NCBI GenBank assembly: GCA_010028775.1
Contig: RHAF01000010.1
Span: 1-24,087 of the forward strand
DNA: 24,087 nt
Source: Verrucomicrobiota bacterium
Lineage (GTDB): Bacteria; Verrucomicrobiota; Verrucomicrobiia; Methylacidiphilales; Verrucolacustridaceae
Direction of reading: 5' to 3'
This document shows, piece after piece, positions 14,565 to 21,913 of this stretch. Both the position numbers and the translations under genes were made by a program. A model generated the notes under the pieces. That model did no database searches, was not told where the DNA came from, and saw only the letters and a program-made list of their open reading frames with translations. The first letter of the stretch is position 1, and each line of letters opens with the position of its first letter.

Positions 14565-14819
14565 TTAGGAGGACTTCTTGGCGCGGGTTTTGCGCGCCGG
14601 TTTGGCCGCAGCGGGTTCGGTTCCGCCGATAACTTCGTAGCCGAGCTTTCCGTCGGCCACCTCGTGTAGGGCGACGTCCATGAAGGTCATGCGGGGGGAG
14701 ACGGCGATCATGGGGCGGTAGCCCAAGCCGAGCTGACGGACGCGCTTGGAGACCACATTGATGAGGATCTGGGGACTGGAGACCTTGGAGAGGGCTCGAT
14801 TGACAAGTTCGCTTCTCAT
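14565..14819 (-). CDS. rpoZ: RNA polymerase omega subunit
   Basis: The 84-residue product matches RpoZ. It has an N-terminal LVNRALSKV helix, then the RVRQLGLGYRP motif (the core-binding K/R-R-A-R-Q-L segment), then FMDVALHEVADGKLGYEV (the A-x-x-E-I-x-x-G-K-L segment). It ends with an Ala/Lys-rich basic tail, AKPARKTRAKKSS. Omega helps assemble RNA polymerase by binding the beta-prime subunit. It is first in the minus-strand cluster with smpB and the glcD-like gene. No Shine-Dalgarno is visible before the ATG. Confidence 0.92.
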   Translation of the reverse strand: MRSELVNRALSKVSSPQILINVVSKRVRQLGLGYRPMIAVSPRMTFMDVALHEVADGKLGYEVIGGTEPAAAKPARKTRAKKSS

Positions 14820-14840
14820 AATGATTTGGGAAAGCTTTGC

Positions 14841-14868
14841 ATTATGTCGGTATCAGGGCAGATTGCAA
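14841..14868 (-). promoter_or_regulatory. Predicted sigma70-type promoter for rpoZ-smpB-glcD
   Basis: On the minus strand, TTGCAA (14868-14863) and CATAAT (14846-14841) are separated by 16 bases, near the ideal for -35 and -10 boxes. Transcription would start near 14834, about 15 bases before the rpoZ ATG. The same 57-base gap must also hold the divergent promoter of tRNA-Pro, so the two promoters face away from each other and may overlap. Confidence 0.5.
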
Positions 14869-14876
14869 GGGTAATT

Positions 14877-14950
14877 CGGAGCGTAGCTCAGCTTGGTAGA
14901 GTACCAGCTTTGGGAGCTGGCTGTCGTGGGTTCAAATCCCACCGCTCCGA
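14877..14950 (+). tRNA. tRNA-Pro (anticodon TGG)
   Basis: The cloverleaf is complete. The acceptor CGGAGCG (14877-14883) pairs with CGCTCCG (14943-14949), with discriminator A at 14950. The D-arm is GCTC/GAGT. The anticodon stem CCAGC/GCTGG encloses TTTGGGA, with TGG at 14911-14913. The T-arm is GTGGG/CCCAC around TTCAAAT. The C-G first pair and TGGG context match bacterial tRNA-Pro. The CCA end is not encoded. Confidence 0.96.
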
Positions 14951-15216
14951 TGGCCCGCAAGGGGGGCCGAGGAGCGGCAAGACAACATCCCCGGAGGGGT
15001 AATCTGATTGGCGCGGGGCAGGTCTGAGGGGGCGCAAATCCCACCGCTGGATCAAAGAGTATGAGATTTTGACCGATGGCCCGCAAGGGGGGCCGAGGAG
15101 CGGCAAGACAACATCCCCAGAGGGGTAATCTGATTGGTGCATGGGAAGGTCTGAGGGGGCACAAATCCCACCGCTCGATCAAATGACCATGCAATTCTAG
15201 CCGATGGCCCGCAAGG
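14949..15216 (+). repeat. Tandem 126-128 bp repeat carrying copies of the tRNA-Pro 3' end
   Basis: Two long units (14949-15074 and 15075-15202) and a 14-base start of a third (15203-15216) follow the tRNA directly. Each begins GATGGCCCGCAAGG, then has GGCCC/GGGCC and CCCC/GGGG hairpins. Each contains CAAATCCCACCGCT, the exact T-arm/acceptor sequence of tRNA-Pro (14933-14946), at 15035-15048 and 15162-15175. The units are about 90% alike in the first 75 bases and diverge in the last 30 (after CCGCT). No gene is supportable in 14951-15298; an antisense frame through the repeats is an artefact. Confidence 0.88.
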
Positions 15217-15263
15217 CGTGGCTTGAGAGCCAACTTCATCCTAATCTTAATCCAGGATCGGGG

Positions 15264-15290
15264 TTGCTCGCCAAATCGTCGGCGTATATA
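15264..15290 (+). promoter_or_regulatory. Possible promoter for the small basic protein operon
   Basis: TATATA (15285-15290) is a good -10 box; TTGCTC (15264-15269), 15 bases before it, is a weak -35. Transcription would start at about 15297-15299, on the ATG of the next gene. That gene has no Shine-Dalgarno, so a leaderless or near-leaderless message is possible. Confidence 0.35.
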
Positions 15291-15298
15291 AAGCTTTC

Positions 15299-15451
15299 AT
15301 GTCGTTACACCGCAGTCTTCGTTCAGGGGGTGCCACGGCCGCCAAGCGGAACGTGTTGAAGCGTGGCGAACGGATCGCCCTTCTCAAGAAGCGTGGCGTT
15401 TGGAAGGCGGGCATGAAGCCCACCGGCCTTCCCAAGACCAAGCCCGAGTGA
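15299..15451 (+). CDS. Small basic protein, Chlamydiae/Verrucomicrobia rRNA-associated family
   Basis: This 50-residue gene starts MSLHRSLRSGGATAAKRNVL and continues with KRGERIALLKKRGVWKAG, then GLPKTKPE. The order S-L-H-x-S-L ... R-N-V-L-x-R-x-E-R-I-x-x-L ... W-x-x-G ... G-L-P-K matches the small basic protein family known from Chlamydiae and Verrucomicrobia. That family is thought to associate with the ribosome or rRNA, but its exact role is unknown. About a quarter of its residues are Lys or Arg. It overlaps the following pseudouridine synthase gene by one base (TGATG at 15449-15453). That fits a ribosome-linked function and translational coupling. Confidence 0.88.
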   Translation: MSLHRSLRSGGATAAKRNVLKRGERIALLKKRGVWKAGMKPTGLPKTKPE

Positions 15452-16176
15452 TGTCCTCCGATCCCGTCCCCGCGAGGGAGGGGATGCGTCTCAACCGTTT
15501 TCTGGCTGCAGCCGGGCTAGGTTCGCGTCGTGGCGTCGAAAGCCTCGTGGCCGAGGGTCGGGTGCGAATCAACAAGCGACAGGCCGGGAGCCCGGGGGAG
15601 AGAGTCCCGGAGGGAGCCCAAGTGACGGTGGATGGAAGGGTGGTGCATGCGTCCCGGGCGGTGGTCATTGCGCTGCACAAACCCCGTGGGGTGGTCTGCA
15701 CGGCCTCGGCCCAGGATCGGCGGCCGATCATCACCGAGCTGATGCCTAGGAGTTTTGGCCGTCTTTTCACCGTGGGCCGTCTGGATGCGGAGAGCGAAGG
15801 GCTGATTCTTTTGACCAACCAGGGAGAACTGGCCCAAAGGCTGGCGCATCCAAAGCACAAGGTGGAGAAGGAGTACCGAGTGAAGCTGGATCGGGCCCCG
15901 GACGAGGGGGTTTTGAGGCAACTGGAGCGAGGGATCCGGCTGAAGGAGGGGCTGGCCAAGGCGGAAAAGGTCCTGCCCATCGGCCGGTCGGAGGTTCGCA
16001 TGATCCTGCGGCAGGGCATGAAGCGGCAGATCCGGTTGATGTTCCGCACCCTCGGTTTTACCGTGGAGAGATTGAAGAGGACAAGGATCGGTGGTCTGGA
16101 AATCGGGAATCTCGTCCCGGGAGCTTGGCGCGTGCTTTCCGCCCATGAGGCGGGCAAACTGGATGTGAAGTCATGA
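15451..16176 (+). CDS. rRNA pseudouridine synthase, RsuA/RluB/RluE/RluF family
   Basis: The start at ATG 15451 gives 241 residues. The open frame reaches back to 15400, but that part lies inside the small basic protein gene in another frame. Residues about 12-58 form an S4 RNA-binding domain (MRLNRFLAAAGLGSRRGVES, then VRINKRQA). The catalytic domain follows: HKPRGVVCTA, then FTVGRLDAESEGLILLTNQG with the catalytic aspartate Asp112 in GRLD. KHKVEKEYRV and GMKRQIRLMF complete the family signature. These enzymes turn specific uridines of 23S or 16S rRNA into pseudouridine. RluB (23S helix 89) is the most likely subgroup, but this cannot be settled by eye. The stop overlaps the argH start by ATGA. 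Confidence 0.9.
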   Translation: MSSDPVPAREGMRLNRFLAAAGLGSRRGVESLVAEGRVRINKRQAGSPGERVPEGAQVTVDGRVVHASRAVVIALHKPRGVVCTASAQDRRPIITELMPRSFGRLFTVGRLDAESEGLILLTNQGELAQRLAHPKHKVEKEYRVKLDRAPDEGVLRQLERGIRLKEGLAKAEKVLPIGRSEVRMILRQGMKRQIRLMFRTLGFTVERLKRTRIGGLEIGNLVPGAWRVLSAHEAGKLDVKS

Positions 16177-17567
16177 GAGGCGGAGGCCAGGGAAGATTTC
16201 AGGGAGAGCCGGATCCGGTGGCGGCGAAGTTCAGCCGCTCGGTACATTTCGACCGGCGACTGGCCCTGCACGATCTCGAGGGAAGCCGGGCCCACGCCGT
16301 GATGCTGGGTCGAATCGGACTCCTCACCGCGGGCGAGGTGGCCGCCATCCGCAGGGGGTTGGACCGGATCGAGAAGGAGATCCGGGGCGGGAAGTTCCGG
16401 TGGAAGGATTCGCTGGAGGATGTGCACATGAACATTGAGGCGGCCCTGACCCAACGGGTGCCCGCCGGGGCCAAGTTGCACACCGGAAGAAGCCGGAACG
16501 ACCAGGTGGCGACGGACCTGCGGCTATGGTTGAGGGAGCAGGTCGCCGGCGACTGTGCGGCGATCCGGAACCTGCAAAAGGCGTTGGTCCATCTGGCGGA
16601 GAAACACCGGGAGGTCGTTCTGCCGGGTTACACCCACCTGCAAAGGGCCCAGCCCGTTTTACTGGCGCATCACCTGTTGGCGTACGTCGAGATGTTGGAT
16701 CGGGATCATGGCCGGTTGGCGGATGCGGCCCAACGGGCGGACGTCATGCCTCTGGGTTCCGGGGCAATCGCCGGCAGCACGTTGAAGCTGAACCGGGAGG
16801 TGACGCGGAAACTCCTGCGTTTTGCCAGGATCTCCGCCAACTCGATGGATGCGGTCTCCGACCGGGATTTCCTGATCGAGTATCTGGCGGCCGTGGCGCT
16901 GGGGGGCGTCCATCTCTCCCGGATGGCCGAGGACATGATTCTTTTCTCCTCAGCAGAGTTTGCCTTTTTGCGGTTTGGCGAGGCTTTCACCACCGGATCC
17001 AGCCTGATGCCCCAGAAAAGGAACCCCGACATGGCCGAACTGGTGCGGGGCAAGAGCGGCCGGTTGACCGGGCATCTGGTCTCCCTGTTGACCGTACTCA
17101 AGGGTTTGCCCCTGTCGTACAACCGGGATCTGCAGGAGGACAAGGAGTGTGTGTTTGATGCGGCGGATACCTTCCGGAATTCGCTGGAGGTGATGGCCCG
17201 GGCGGTGGCCAGCCTGGAGGTGGATGCGGGGGCGTGCGCATATGCCGCCTCGGCTCCCGAACTTTTGGCCACGGATCTGGCCGATGCACTGGTGAAGACG
17301 GGGATGCCTTTCCGGAAAGCCCACCAGGTGGTGGGGGCAGCGGTCCGGATGGCGGAGGAGAGGGGAACAAGGATTGACCGACTTAGCCGGGATGATTGGG
17401 AGACGTTGGCCGAGGGAAGTTCGGTGCCCGCGGCTGAGGTGCTGGGAGGATCCTCGCCGGTGATCCGAGCCCGCAAGGCTTTACAGGCGAGAAGCGCGGT
17501 TGCCGGGGCGCCCAGCCTGACGGAGGTCCGGCGGCAGATTCTTTTTTGGCGGAAAAAGCTCAAATGA
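16173..17567 (+). CDS. argH: Argininosuccinate lyase
   Basis: The 464-residue product is a full-length fumarase/aspartase-superfamily enzyme. It splits argininosuccinate to arginine and fumarate, the last step of arginine synthesis. Visible motifs are FDRRLALHDLEGSRAHAVML, HTGRSRNDQVATD (103-115), GYTHLQRAQP (152-161, His155 the likely general acid/base) and the signature GSSLMPQKRNP (275-285) with the catalytic serine. The N-terminus differs from the usual KLWGGRF start, having GGGQGRFQGEPDPVAAKF instead. The Trp and the following Gly-Gly are not in the usual form. The gene overlaps both neighbours by ATGA, so it is embedded in an operon with rRNA-modification and signalling genes and not with other arg genes. 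Confidence 0.95.
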   Translation: MRGGGQGRFQGEPDPVAAKFSRSVHFDRRLALHDLEGSRAHAVMLGRIGLLTAGEVAAIRRGLDRIEKEIRGGKFRWKDSLEDVHMNIEAALTQRVPAGAKLHTGRSRNDQVATDLRLWLREQVAGDCAAIRNLQKALVHLAEKHREVVLPGYTHLQRAQPVLLAHHLLAYVEMLDRDHGRLADAAQRADVMPLGSGAIAGSTLKLNREVTRKLLRFARISANSMDAVSDRDFLIEYLAAVALGGVHLSRMAEDMILFSSAEFAFLRFGEAFTTGSSLMPQKRNPDMAELVRGKSGRLTGHLVSLLTVLKGLPLSYNRDLQEDKECVFDAADTFRNSLEVMARAVASLEVDAGACAYAASAPELLATDLADALVKTGMPFRKAHQVVGAAVRMAEERGTRIDRLSRDDWETLAEGSSVPAAEVLGGSSPVIRARKALQARSAVAGAPSLTEVRRQILFWRKKLK

Positions 17568-18832
17568 GCGGACCGCAATCAAAGTCCGCAAAATCGTCCG
17601 GTCGCCTTGCGGCCCCGGTGCGGCGGGCGGGGAACACCCCGTACTTAGATATTCCGCCTAGGACCCGGAACGTCCTGGTTGTGGTGGCGTTGGCGGGAAT
17701 GATCTGTGCGGTCATCGGCAGTTTGATGGCCAAGAAGGGCGTAGCGATCGAGGCGGACAAGATCGTACATTTTGCGGGGTACACGCTGTTGGGAACTTTG
17801 ATGATCATGGGGCTCCGTCCGATCCTGTGGCCCCTGGGATTGATCCTGGTGGCCGGGATGAGCGCCACCCTGGAGGTGATCCAGCCGATCTTCGGAAGGT
17901 CGATGGACTTTTCCGGGGATTTTACGACGAACTGCATGGCGGTGGCGACCGGAGGCGGTTTGGGAATGCTGGGAAGGTTCATTTGGTCATACATCCAGAC
18001 GGAGATGGTGAATTCAGCCATTCGAAAAGCCACGGTGGGTTATGGGGATGGGCAGGTGATTTTCCGGCAGGGTGAGGCGAGCGACAAATTCTACATCGTG
18101 CGGAGCGGACAGGTGGTGCTGACCAAGGAATCGGGGGGCGCCTCGAACGAGTTGGCCCGGGTGGGTCCGGGGGAGGTGATCGGGGAGATGGGCGTGCTGC
18201 AAAACCTGCCCCGCACGGCAACAGCTACGGCCAAGGGGCGTTGTCTGCTCTACGGCATGACGGCGGCGGATCTGTTGGACAAACGTTCAGACGGACAGGA
18301 TCACCCGGGTAGCATTGTTTCCCGGGTATTGGCCCAGCGGTTACGCAAGGCCAATGAAAAGCTGGAAAAATACGAATCGGGCGGCGAGCAGCAAAAACCC
18401 GCGTCCCATGGAGCCAAACCAGCGGGGGCCACTTCCATGATACAAAAAGGCGCATCCAAGGTTCTTTTGCGGATGGGGTGGAGGGCGGGCGATCAGGTGA
18501 CGTGGGGGGAACAGGTGAGCGAGCACCAACTTCCGCTGGTCTTTGGGCGAAATCCCGGTCCGGCGGGAGTTTTGGCCGGCACGGAGCTTGTGTTATTGGA
18601 TGAGCACCCCCCCCAGTGGCTCTCCCCGGCGCAGTTCAGCCTGGAGGCCCAAAACGGGGGCATTATCCTGCGCGACGAACAGAGCGAGAGGGGGAACGAG
18701 GTGAGTGGTGTTCATGTCGGACCCATCCACGGGGTCAACCAGTTGCAACTTCCCCCGGGAACCCATGTGCTGATAGCCGGCGGAGAAGGTTCCCCTTATG
18801 TGATGGCGCTGGAGGTTCCGGCTACGGCCTGA
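17564..18832 (+). CDS. VanZ-like membrane + cyclic-nucleotide-binding + FHA-like fusion protein
   Basis: ATG 17564 overlaps the argH stop (ATGA) and gives 422 residues; an in-frame upstream start lies inside argH. Residues about 36-58, 67-84, 88-108 and 120-142 are hydrophobic. They carry the VanZ pattern DKIVHFAGYTLLG ... LEVIQPIFGRSMDFSGDFTTN. Residues about 160-265 form a cNMP-binding-type domain: G-Q-V-I-F-R-Q-G-E, DKFYIVRSGQV, GPGEVIGEMGVL and PRTATATA (phosphate-binding-cassette position). Residues about 323-418 resemble an FHA fold: VFGRNP, LSPAQFSLE, GIILRDEQSERGNEVSGVHV, LPPGTHVLIAG. FHA domains normally bind phosphothreonine. The role is unknown; I infer a membrane-bound sensor or scaffold. 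The FHA call is weaker than the other two. The 3' end overlaps the next gene, on the other strand, by 11 bases. Confidence 0.82.
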   Translation: MSGPQSKSAKSSGRLAAPVRRAGNTPYLDIPPRTRNVLVVVALAGMICAVIGSLMAKKGVAIEADKIVHFAGYTLLGTLMIMGLRPILWPLGLILVAGMSATLEVIQPIFGRSMDFSGDFTTNCMAVATGGGLGMLGRFIWSYIQTEMVNSAIRKATVGYGDGQVIFRQGEASDKFYIVRSGQVVLTKESGGASNELARVGPGEVIGEMGVLQNLPRTATATAKGRCLLYGMTAADLLDKRSDGQDHPGSIVSRVLAQRLRKANEKLEKYESGGEQQKPASHGAKPAGATSMIQKGASKVLLRMGWRAGDQVTWGEQVSEHQLPLVFGRNPGPAGVLAGTELVLLDEHPPQWLSPAQFSLEAQNGGIILRDEQSERGNEVSGVHVGPIHGVNQLQLPPGTHVLIAGGEGSPYVMALEVPATA

Positions 18833-20876
18833 TTGAAAGTTTGTTGAAGAAGGCGTTGGCCTCAGAGTCCCGGTTGAAAATTCCGAGACTCTCGATGGGT
18901 GATCCGGCAGGGCCCGCGAGTTTACGTCCCTTGAGCTCCACGGGGTTTCCGCCGTCCAAGGGAGTGATTTTCAGGTCGTAGAGATCGTTAGGTTGCAGGG
19001 TGAATTCCAAGCGGACTCCTCCCATGGGAATGGGCAGGCCCGAATCGCTGGGGTTGTCTCCATCGTATATCTGATAGTTGGGTTTGCCCTCCAGCGCGGT
19101 GAATTCGAAACGCACCCCTTGATTGTAGTCGCCCGGTTTTTCCGAGGTGTTGCCGTTCCGCAGGGTCAGGCCAATGGAACCGGTCGAACCGGAGTTGGAT
19201 TTAGGAGTGGGGGTGATGATTTCCACGCTGAAGGTCTGACCTGCGGAAAGAGGTGCAGAGAAGGGGCGAAAGGCACAAGTCTCCTGAAACCCGCCCCCAT
19301 CGGCGAAAATGCCCCAAGCCTTGCCCCCCGTGGCCAGGGTTGAGATTCCCGGTCTTTCCTGTTGGGTGGCCAGATAAAATCCGGCGTAGGATTTTTTGTC
19401 AGGATCTCCGTTGCTTTTCATGATCCAGTTGCCGAATCCTGTACCGCCGGAAATTCCCTCTTTCCATCCGTCCTGATAGGTTGCCCCGTCGGCAGAGTCA
19501 CTTTTTCCGGATGAGGTGGACGATGGGTTGGCGTTTGGCGCTCGAGAGGCGGCCTCTTCCACGGTTGCCGATCCGCCTTTCTGGCTGGCCGCAAACACGG
19601 GCGTCTCCCTGGGGAATTCGAGTTTGGAGTTTCGCATGGCCTGCCTTTGCTGGCCGTTGGGTTCGGCGGTGACAAACAGGGGGATCAAGGGGCGATCCTT
19701 GGATTTGCCTTTTTTATCCTCTGTGCCCTGTTGCTGGATAAGAAGGACTCCAAAAAACCTGCCTCCGCCATACTCACCCAAAAGAATTTCAATCTCTTTG
19801 GGTTTGCCGGCCTCCAGGTTCATCCAATCCCCGTAGGTCAGAAAAGCCTTGGATCTGTCATCCTCAGTGTTTCCGTTCATAAATTCATAAATGGAGTGCT
19901 CCTTAAAGTGATCCTTGGGAGGTCTCCAGTTCGTGAGAAAGTCATCAGTTCTCCAGTGGGCCTCCAGCACGGTTCTCCCGTCCACCGCGACCCACAACAA
20001 GTCATCGGCTTTCCCCACAAACCGGTATTGGCCAGAAACGGGGGCGGAAAATCTTCCCTTGTAACGAATGACCCAGAAATTCGGTTTTACCTTGTCGGCG
20101 ACCCCGAAGACCTTCGTGGCTTCCGCTGCGTCGCAAACGGGAATGAAGATCTGGGTCGCTCCCAACTTTTTTGGAACAGTGAAATAACGGCGGAGGGCCG
20201 ATTCGTTGACTCGATTGCCTGCGATTAATTCCCGGCAGGCCCGGTAAAAATCCGAGTCGGTTACCCCAGGAGATCCATCCGGCCCAAGACCCGAAGGTTT
20301 TTTGCCCGAGGAGTCCAGCTTGAGGTCCACCATGGTCCCAATCAGGTCGTCCTCGAGGGTTTCATCAAAACCAAACAGGGAGCCCTTGCCCGAGCGGGTT
20401 CTTTTTCCGGAACCTCCCCCTCCGGAACCTGTCTTGCCGCCTGATCCCCCGGAACCGAGTGATGGAAGGGTGGCGGTTTTGGTGGGTGCGGAGGGCGCAA
20501 AAGAGGGAGTTGGCGTGGGAGTCGAGATGGAGAGAATATCCGTGGTTTCGGTCGTCTCGGTTGGGGTTGGAGTGGTTTCGGACATGGGGGCCGAATCCTG
20601 CTCCGGGGTGGGTTCCTCGTTGGAGGGGGGGGCGGGGGATTCCGCGCCGACATCGCCGGAATCAACCTTTTCGCCGGTGAACATGGAAAGGGGATTTCCG
20701 CCCTTAAAAATCACCACGCTGCCTACTGCCAAAAGTGCCAAGATGTGAACTGCGATGGCGATGAGAAACGGCGTGGAAGTAATGAGAGCGGCCAGCGTGA
20801 GCCATTTCTTTTGCTGATTTTTTCCGCCTCCCGGGGATTGAGGCGGTGTCTTTGGTGTGGTGGGCGCTGGAGGCAC
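18822..20876 (-). CDS. Large membrane-anchored protein with PA14-like and C-terminal beta-sandwich regions
   Basis: The 684-residue product starts with GTG at 20876, with AGG just upstream. A basic, proline-rich N-terminus precedes one membrane helix (about 33-57, then FKGG). A long Thr/Pro/Ser/Gly-rich linker (about 76-165) suits a periplasm-spanning arm. Near residue 270, YKGRFSAPVSGQYRFVGKAD followed by DLLWVAVDGRTVLEAHW is a PA14-type signature (ligand-binding beta-barrel). The last 220 residues (from GATYQDGWKEGISGGTGFGN) are Gly/Asn-rich strands. They resemble a lectin-like beta-sandwich found in surface proteins of this phylum. The partner and substrate are unknown. It lies 32 bases after mutY on the same strand and may be co-transcribed. 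Confidence 0.72.
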   Translation of the reverse strand: MPPAPTTPKTPPQSPGGGKNQQKKWLTLAALITSTPFLIAIAVHILALLAVGSVVIFKGGNPLSMFTGEKVDSGDVGAESPAPPSNEEPTPEQDSAPMSETTPTPTETTETTDILSISTPTPTPSFAPSAPTKTATLPSLGSGGSGGKTGSGGGGSGKRTRSGKGSLFGFDETLEDDLIGTMVDLKLDSSGKKPSGLGPDGSPGVTDSDFYRACRELIAGNRVNESALRRYFTVPKKLGATQIFIPVCDAAEATKVFGVADKVKPNFWVIRYKGRFSAPVSGQYRFVGKADDLLWVAVDGRTVLEAHWRTDDFLTNWRPPKDHFKEHSIYEFMNGNTEDDRSKAFLTYGDWMNLEAGKPKEIEILLGEYGGGRFFGVLLIQQQGTEDKKGKSKDRPLIPLFVTAEPNGQQRQAMRNSKLEFPRETPVFAASQKGGSATVEEAASRAPNANPSSTSSGKSDSADGATYQDGWKEGISGGTGFGNWIMKSNGDPDKKSYAGFYLATQQERPGISTLATGGKAWGIFADGGGFQETCAFRPFSAPLSAGQTFSVEIITPTPKSNSGSTGSIGLTLRNGNTSEKPGDYNQGVRFEFTALEGKPNYQIYDGDNPSDSGLPIPMGGVRLEFTLQPNDLYDLKITPLDGGNPVELKGRKLAGPAGSPIESLGIFNRDSEANAFFNKLSIRP

Positions 20877-20908
20877 GGCCTGAGACTATCCCCGAAGAGG
20901 TGCCAAAT

Positions 20909-21913
20909 CTAGCCGATCCCCAGAAGTCGCAGGATCTTGCGGTGCGGTGCGGGTAGGGGTAGCCGTTTGGCCTGATCCAAGTTAAACCAGCGTCCCGGAA
21001 TCATTTTTCCCGTCGATGGTGCGGGAATAACATCCGCGGTGATCTGATACCGGGTGTAAGGATAGGAAATTTGAAAGAGCGTTTTCTTGGCAATACCAGC
21101 TTGGGCCAGGGTGGGCAGCAGCCAGAGGCCACGCCACCGGCTATGGGGGTGCTCATGGGTGAGCCGGAGTGTGCGGCCCTGACGGATCACCAGAATGCTT
21201 TCCCTTTCTTTGGAGGGGGTGGGTTTCTGGCGGGAGGTGGATGGAAGTTTTTTCCGCGAGGGACAAACCCGGGAAAAGGGGCATGACGGGCAGAGTGGTT
21301 TTTTGGGCAGGCAGACGAGAGCCCCCAATTCCATCAAGGCCTGGTTATGCGTGCCCGGATCTTTTTGGGGAACCCACTGGCCGGCTGCTTTCCGGAGCTG
21401 GGTCCAGCCAGGTGCGTGGCCGTGTCGGGCAAGAAGACGGCCCATGACTCGTGCCACATTCCCGTCGAAGGCCGGAGCGCGAACATGGAAGGCGATACTG
21501 GCAATCGCCCCGGCCGTGTAGTCGCCGATTCCAGGAAGTGATCGAAGCGTTTCAGGGGACGAAGGCAGTTGTCGGTTGAACCGGCGCACCACGGACCGTG
21601 CCAGCTCATGCAGAAAGCGGGCCCGCCGGTAATATCCCAGGCCCTCCCAATGGCGCAGCACCACCCGCCGGGGAGCTTTGGCCAAGGAAGACCAGTTGGG
21701 AAAGCGGCGGAGCCAACGACGGTAGTAGGGAATCACCGTGGCCATCCTTGTTTGTTGGGCCATGAATTCGGAGACCGTCACGCGATAAGGGGTGGGGTTT
21801 CCGCGCCATGGCAATGTTCTGTGGTGGCGACGGTACCAGGCGTAAAGGCGCGGAAGGGCCCGACGGATTTTGGCATCGAAGAAAGATGGGGAAGTCCTAA
21901 GGTGGTGGGCCAT
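20909..21913 (-). CDS. mutY: Adenine DNA glycosylase
   Basis: MutY removes adenine paired with 8-oxoguanine. The chosen ATG (21913-21911) gives 334 residues; ATG 21925 adds four. The open frame continues to 22114, but only as antisense to rnhC. Motifs are LPWRGNPTPYRVTVSEFMAQ with catalytic Glu49, then QTRMATVIPYYRRW. The helix-hairpin-helix LPGIGDYTAGAIASIAF follows, then FDGNVARV with Asp150. The 4Fe-4S site CLPKKPLCPSCPFSRVC has cysteines 201, 208, 211 and 217 (C-x6-C-x2-C-x5-C). The C-terminal part (about 229-334) is the NUDIX-like 8-oxoG-sensing domain. The gene is divergent from rnhC, and the two starts overlap in one CCATGG. Confidence 0.94.
   Translation of the reverse strand: MAHHLRTSPSFFDAKIRRALPRLYAWYRRHHRTLPWRGNPTPYRVTVSEFMAQQTRMATVIPYYRRWLRRFPNWSSLAKAPRRVVLRHWEGLGYYRRARFLHELARSVVRRFNRQLPSSPETLRSLPGIGDYTAGAIASIAFHVRAPAFDGNVARVMGRLLARHGHAPGWTQLRKAAGQWVPQKDPGTHNQALMELGALVCLPKKPLCPSCPFSRVCPSRKKLPSTSRQKPTPSKERESILVIRQGRTLRLTHEHPHSRWRGLWLLPTLAQAGIAKKTLFQISYPYTRYQITADVIPAPSTGKMIPGRWFNLDQAKRLPLPAPHRKILRLLGIG

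Noticed and set aside
14949..15216. CRISPR array
   Set aside because: The units are about 126-128 bp, only two are full length, and there is no short repeat with unique spacers of constant size.
14853..15239. Minus-strand frame of 128 codons through the tRNA-Pro region
   Set aside because: It runs antisense across a tRNA and a tandem repeat. The repeated peptide and the GFEPTT stretch are typical artefacts of such regions.
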